64,000 nt of DNA from Campylorhamphus procurvoides (Eukaryota; Chordata; Aves; Passeriformes; Dendrocolaptidae), in NCBI GenBank assembly GCA_013396655.1, contig WBMV01004463.1:1550013-1614012 (forward strand), read 5' to 3'. Positions 1-64,000 of this stretch are shown here, piece by piece (within the stretch, counting starts at the first letter, position 1; each line of letters opens with the position of its first letter). Both the position numbers and the translations under genes were made by a program. The notes beneath the pieces are model-generated. The model was not told the DNA's origin. It saw only the letters and a list, made by a program, of their open reading frames with translations, and ran no database searches.

Positions 1-58230
<58,230 letters not shown>

Positions 58231-58250
58231 CTGCTGGAAGACAAATAATG

Positions 58251-58280
58251 GTGAGAAAGAGTAGTGTGAGAAAGAGTAGT
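58251..58280. repeat. 15-bp tandem duplication beside exon 1 acceptor
   Basis: Two exact copies of gtgagaaagagtagt lie at 58251-58265 and 58266-58280. On the coding strand they read ACTACTCTTTCTCAC, so they add pyrimidine-rich sequence 21-50 bases upstream of the splice acceptor. Confidence 0.95.
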
Positions 58281-60139
58281 CTCCAACAACTCTTGAAAAG
58301 AGAAATTGCTTACTAACTATCTTTTTTGGAGGTTCTTAGTTTACAACAAGAATCAGTTAGATGACCAGTGATCAAAACAATGTTTTTATCTAGGTAATCA
58401 TTTAACCATTAATGGCCTCAGTCCTCCCTTCCTGGAAGCTTTTACTTAAAAAAAAAAAAAAAGATGCAAAAATACTGGTGTAATTTAAATACAGTAGTTC
58501 TTCACCCAGAAAGGAATTATTTATTAATAAGGAGACACAAGCAATACATAAGGATCAGGATGTAGTTATCACCTCTTAAAACAACTTCCACCTTATTACT
58601 TGTGTAGAAAATCGTTCCAGAAAGACTTCTGAGAGGTTCCTAATACCTTGCACAAAATACAGCTGTGAATTATGATAACAATAAGCATTGAGGGTGATCT
58701 GAGGGGGAAAAAAGTATTAAAAAATCCATAGATGACCCTTTGTTGTCCACTGTTCAGGCCTGAATGCCAGAATTTCCTTCAGCACGTTTATTAGTGACTG
58801 CTGTTGTGTAAATGAGAACCCAAGCTGCCTTCTGGCCGTGGTCACAACTGAGAAGCAAGAATGCCTTTGGTCAGCGCCTGGGGTGTCAGCAGAAACCCAG
58901 AACAGGGCAGAGGAGATGCCAGGGGGTGCCAGACTCAGTGGTGCTACTAGTACAGCCTCCCATCAGCTCTGGAGCCAAACCAACACTGCTCTGCCCCCAG
59001 GAAGCAGCAGCTCCTCGCCACTCTTGCCATTCAGCTTGCAGCCAAAACAAAAAAAATAAAAACAGCATTTATGCAGTGAAGTTCAAATTCCTGCCAGGAA
59101 GCAGTAAGTAGAGTCCCACTCAGCTGTGACTCACTGCTCGGTGTATTAAATATTGTGTAGTGAGGTTTAGCTCAGACAGCAGGCTGGTGTCTGTCCCCAG
59201 AGAGGGGGCACTGCAGCCCAGCCAGCAGGGATCAAACAACACAGCTCCTCAAAGAGACACAGGTTGAATTCAGCCAGCATTCTAAAATAATGGGCTCTGG
59301 TGGACTCGGCTTTTTGTTTCTTCCAGACTATCTAAACGGGATAAAAGATGCTGAGTAGAGCAGGACCATGAGTAATTCCAGGGGAAACATCTCTATTGGA
59401 TCACAGCACATTAGTTGCAATCGTACTTTCTGTCTTCCCAGCTAAGTAGGTTTCCATGTATTTACTGAAGCCACTATTGATTTCTGGAGAGAGACACATT
59501 TAAATCAGAATACATTTGTCTATGAGAATTTCATGAAGAGAGCTGGGTAACCTTTACCAGCCAAAGTTGTGATCCCACCAAGAAACAGACATTTCCTTGT
59601 CCCTGTGTATTTTTGTACTATATCACCACCTGACTCTTATTAGACATTATCTTTTAATGCTGACCATTATGGTCTTTTTGTGATTTTGTCTAGGACAGTA
59701 ACTGGGCCAACCTAGAAATGTGCACATTTGCAAACACGTGCTTTTTCTCAGTTCTTCAGTATTTCTCTGGGTTTTTTTAGATCTGCCATGTATGTCATAC
59801 ATCATGAATAGTCTAGCAGTCTACACTTTGAACAAACTGGGGTGGATCTGATGAGCTCCTGCAAACACCAGCCTGTTCAAAGCTTAAAAATATGTTGCTA
59901 TTAAATGACTCTTTGGGGGCCATACCTACATTAGTGAAATTACATTAAGACAGTTATAATATTGTTGTGAGTTCTCATATAGGCAAAGCACCCCCAGCAC
60001 GGCCAAACCTGCTCTGGCAAAGCTTGGCATTATACAATGGGAGTAAAAAACATCCAGTATCACAAGTAAAGCAACAACAAAATAAATTTATTTGCATTTC
60101 AAGAAGTCAGAAGAAACAGAGGGGGAAAAGGGAGAAAAA

Positions 60140-60154
60140 CCCCCCCCCCCCCCC
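60140..60154. repeat. C15 homopolymer
   Basis: Fifteen consecutive C follow a purine-rich stretch (gggggaaaagggagaaaaa). On the coding strand this is G15. The exact length may be affected by sequencing error. Confidence 0.9.
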
Positions 60155-63100
60155 ATTAAGTCTGCTTTTCTGAAAATAAAAAGAGCTATTTGCAGCAGTT
60201 CAGATTCACTGTTTTCTAGTGCAACACCAGGCTGTGCCCAGTAGTGAGGACAAGGCTGCACTTGATACAGGGCAGGGCAAAAGAGGGTCCCCACCACTCA
60301 GCAGCCACCACACCAAGTGGGTTTCACAGGATCTTGAGGCCAGGGATGGGGACATGCTCATGTCATACTGTTCCTGCTTGCCACTTACCATGAAAGAAAT
60401 CTTGACTGATTTTAGTGGCTATAACATAATTACACTGGGAGTTTTGTCACTGTGAGTAAACCCTTAATTTAGTCATCAGGAGGTAAAACCCCCTCAACCT
60501 TCTCAATTGCCACTTAAAATATAGTCAGTTGACAGAAAGACGCTATTCATCTCGACACTTGACATCTTATGGACTTGAAACCCTTCACATGAAAAGGAAC
60601 AAATGTGATTTTTCCTCAACAACTTTTGTGCTCTTTTATGCCCTTGAAGTGAGAGCTCAGTCTGAATTAGTTTAATGATTTTAGTTTATAATGTCATGTT
60701 TCACATTGTGTAGCCAAGTCTTCCTGATACAAACCAGAATGAATATGCTTTTACTACATGCCTTTGTTGTATCTAGACATGAAGAAATAGGACACAAGCT
60801 GCATCTTCAAGCCTAGCTGAATCTCTCTCAGAAAGCCAAAGGCTTTCTGAACTGGGTTCACACCTCCTTTTGCTCTCCTTGCATGTAATTGGAGCCAGCA
60901 TCATTGCCACTGATGGGAGAGCATATATTCAGACACTTAGAGAAGCAGCAGTGCTTCTTTAAAATATTCTCCAGTAAACACACACTGTAAGATCATCTTC
61001 TGGTCTGCTACAGAGTGTTCCAGCCCCTGAAGAATGGCAAGAGACATCTGCCAGGGCCTGGGATGGCTATCTGTGTAACATGGGAAGGTACCTGAGGCCA
61101 CATCCAAGCCTTTTGGTACTTGCTGAGCTCAGGAAAAGGTCCAGGTTTGGTAGTGCTATTCATTTTTACAGCACTGAGAAGAAAAAAGATAGAAGGAGAT
61201 GGCTGAAAGCTAAGAATATTAGTCTTGTCCTAGTATCACTTTTCCCTGTGAGTAGCTCCTGCAAGTGCTGGAAGGCAGCTAGCTGTGTGACCCTGAATGA
61301 GGAAGGAGGGCTCCCAGTGGGGAACTGAGCCCTTGGGACTCCCTCCCTATTTAGCCATGGTATGTGCTATGGAAAGAAATAAAATCTTGAGAAACCCCAG
61401 AGTATTGCAGTCCAGCAGCTCTTGCTGTGACAAAATTGAGTGCATCACTAAAAATCTGTCTAAGCGGAAAGCCAGAAACAGAGACTCTCACAACTAAGTA
61501 AAACTATCTTCTAAAATACCTTTGCCTTCACTAGTCTACCTAACTATGTGGAAGAGTAACAAGGACAACACTCTTGGCTCCTGAAAATGAAGTGGCTTAC
61601 AGGGCACACTTAGCCCCTCTTCAGGAGGGCTGGAGGAAACCCTAACTGTGCTTACCCAGTGCTGTACTAGAGAAATCTGCTTTTGGACACCACAGTGACC
61701 AGCAGACCTGCAGCAGGCTGGCAAAATGGGTTTTGCAGCACTGAGTGCCTTTTAGCATGTTTGCCTCCTGTGCAGCCCAACCTCACCACTGTTAGAAAGT
61801 CCTGCTGACACAAAACGAGATAAATATGATTTTATTACATGCATCTACCACTGCTGACAAATACAAGCACTTACTCCTTTTCCCATACACAGCAGGAAAA
61901 CACTGTCATGTCTTAGTGTTCTGTAACACCCTTTGCCCCCCAGGGACATTTTTGGTCCCTGTGCCCCCATGAAGAGATTAAACAAAACTAAGCAAATTAT
62001 CTTTTCCCATAAGCAGAAGAAACATCCAGATTAAGTAATCTTCCTCTTCACTGGCAGCCAAAGCACTTCTGTATCAGCAGCTTCTGCTGCAAAAGAATGG
62101 CAACATTTAATGACCGTAACTGATATAAATTATCTCACAGAGGCCAGTATTTCTCACATTTAAACAGAGGAAACTGCAGTGACACGATAAACAGTGCTGC
62201 ACTACCTGTTTGCTTTAGCTTTTGTTGAATTACATGGTGAACATCATGGACATGACCTAATGCTCAATCCAATCAAGTTTCAATTTGACAAGGTGCTAAT
62301 TAAAACCTAGAATAATTTACACTGACAGCACAGACTGTAACTACAGTAATATCTAATGCAGAGTAAATAAGCACTGTAAAGTGGTGAAGCTCTAGCCTGG
62401 ACAATACTATCAATTCACATGACTTTCTTTTAAAAAAAGCAGATCTAAAAACATGAAGTATTTAGAAGAGCTCACCCTTCCAAGTACAGCTTTGCTAACA
62501 CTAGTTTAAACCAGTTTGGAATTATTGTTTCAACAGACCTGTGTGCACATGGCACAGGAGTCCAGAACAATTCCTCAAAAAATTATTCCCCCCTAACCTA
62601 TTTCTGCTGGCTTTTGCTGTTTCCCTTGATTTCACCAAATGCTTAACATTAGGACAACTCTCTAAAACCCTTGGGGAAAAAAAGGGCTTACATTTTCCAG
62701 AGCTCAGCAGTGAAGCATCTTATCACATGAAGAGAATATAAAACATCATCCCAAATTCACCCTTTGTATTCTACCATCTCCTTTAGGGAGGGAATTCCTC
62801 AGTGCCTCTGCAAATGGGTGAATGTTCCCATCTCCTCCCAAGTGCATCATTTTTAAAAAGAAAAGTTTTGTAAAAAAAATTGCCTAAGCAAACACAGACT
62901 GAGTAAGTATTTTCTTTCACTCCATCACTTAACTTCTTCAGTGAAGAAGGCACTTTGGGATGTAAGGGGTGAATTCTGACAGGAGCAAATGCAGCTCCGT
63001 GCCTGCCACTGACAGAATCATGGCTATAATCCCAGGCACCACTTTGAAATCTGCCCCTAATTAGCAGCAGTGCTTGAGCTGCAACCCCCACTCTGCTCAC

Positions 63101-64000
63101 AGAATTATCCAGCTCTTGAATGCAATATATTCCACTTATCCTGTTAGCTTGTTAAGCCATTGTGCTGGCACTGTAGTCAGGTGCCTCTGAACAGCAGGCA
63201 GCTCCTCCAGCAGCAGCCCAGCTCCTGTCCCTGGCTATGCCCACACACCGAGAGGCTCTCCCATGTGCCCTCCAGCACCACCTTCTCAATGCCATTCCCT
63301 AATTAAGGGGACAATTTGCCTTTTGAGGGCATATGGCATTGCCCCCTGTCTGCAGAAAACACCTTTTGCCTCATCTTGCAGCTATGTTTATTGATTAATT
63401 GATTTATTTCCAGGAAATAGAAGTTTTTTTCGTTCCAAAAGCTCCTGTCCTAGAAACCCTTGAAAAAGGTAGCGAGGAAGTGAGTAAACAGTTGTTTTTT
63501 TCCCACTGAAAATGTTAGGAATTCTTTCAGCAGATTCTAGATTATAAATACTGGCAGACCAAGTAAATTACTGGAAAAACCGCTGCTGCTTAGTATCATC
63601 AGTAAAGTCCTCTAAAAGGCAAATATCAACAGTCTTGTGCCAAGAGGACATCCAGTGACAGTACACACCAAGTGTGTGTCTCCATGCTGGCATCAAGCTA
63701 TTTCACATTCCCCAACCAACCCTATGTGTGTAGGATCCATTTCAGCATAACCAGAATCTAGAATAAGGATGCTAAAAGCAAATAAAACAAAATCAAGGAC
63801 TGAGGCATCAAATCAGTAGCTTCTGCAGAGTCCAATACCTTTTTCTTCCAAATTTTATTAGCTTTTTAATCGTTTTAACAGCTCTGCCTAATAAACTTCA
63901 GTTATCCTTTGGCAGCAGTGGAAAAGCTCTGATTAAAGATTCTGATCTTCCCTCACTCTTCCCAACTTCGTTTAAATGAAGCCTTAGATTGTCAGATACT

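Larger units (their letters stand above)
58231..64000 (-). other. HECW1: Intron upstream of exon 1 (partial)
   Basis: It begins with a 15-bp tandem duplication at 58251-58280 next to the acceptor. It also has A14 near 58449, a C15 run at 60140-60154 and an AT-rich unique-looking block at 62220-62420. I searched for the exons encoding the HECW N-terminal domain and found none. Confidence 0.8.

Noticed and set aside
58231..64000. Search for N-terminal HECW1 exons
   Set aside because: No minus-strand frame resembles the HECW N-terminal domain, so those exons must lie beyond the window.

Overview
This window is vertebrate nuclear DNA, almost certainly from a bird. It carries the middle of one large gene, HECW1 (NEDL1, a C2-WW-HECT E3 ubiquitin ligase), on the minus strand. 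I recognise 18 coding exons between 58230 and 529. Each is bounded by AG/GT splice signals, and all codon phases join across the introns. Together they give 3458 coding bases (1152 codons plus two bases) with no stop or frameshift. HECW1 was chosen over its paralogue HECW2 from diagnostic stretches, including the helical box, the Cys-Tyr-Ser repeat and the Arg-Asn-Arg-Gly linker. The bird assignment rests on two truncated CR1-type LINE 3' ends with the usual 'aatcatagaatggtttggg' terminus and on compact introns. A repeat next to exon 7 looks to me like a songbird-type LTR, but that is from memory and weak.

Layout in transcription order, from high to low coordinates. 58231-64000 is upstream intron. 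Exons 1-4 (58230-37596) encode the C2 membrane-binding domain and the sequence after it. Exon 5 (36590-35235, 1356 bp) is one large exon for the acidic, disordered linker, and it contains a Ser-Cys-Tyr-Ser pentapeptide repeat. Exons 6-7 encode the first WW domain. Exons 8-10 encode a variable spacer and the helical box. Exons 10-11 encode the second WW domain. Exons 12-16 encode the linker leading to the catalytic domain. Exons 17-18 start the HECT domain. The N-terminal exons (beyond 64000) and the rest of the HECT domain with its catalytic cysteine (before position 1) are outside the window.

The domains work together as in other NEDD4-like ligases. C2 targets membranes, the WW domains and helical box bind substrates, and the HECT domain transfers ubiquitin. 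Everything else, about 94 percent of the window, is intron. It holds simple repeats, CR1 fragments, a possible LTR, and several AT-rich, unique-looking blocks that could be conserved regulatory elements. I see no second gene, no RNA gene, no CRISPR array and no prokaryotic-type system. The most interesting local signals are a tandem (NAGNAG) splice acceptor flanked by two tandem duplications at exon 1, a strong intronic hairpin beside a weak donor after exon 5, a 125-bp intron that could be retained open, and the coding Cys-Tyr-Ser repeat.
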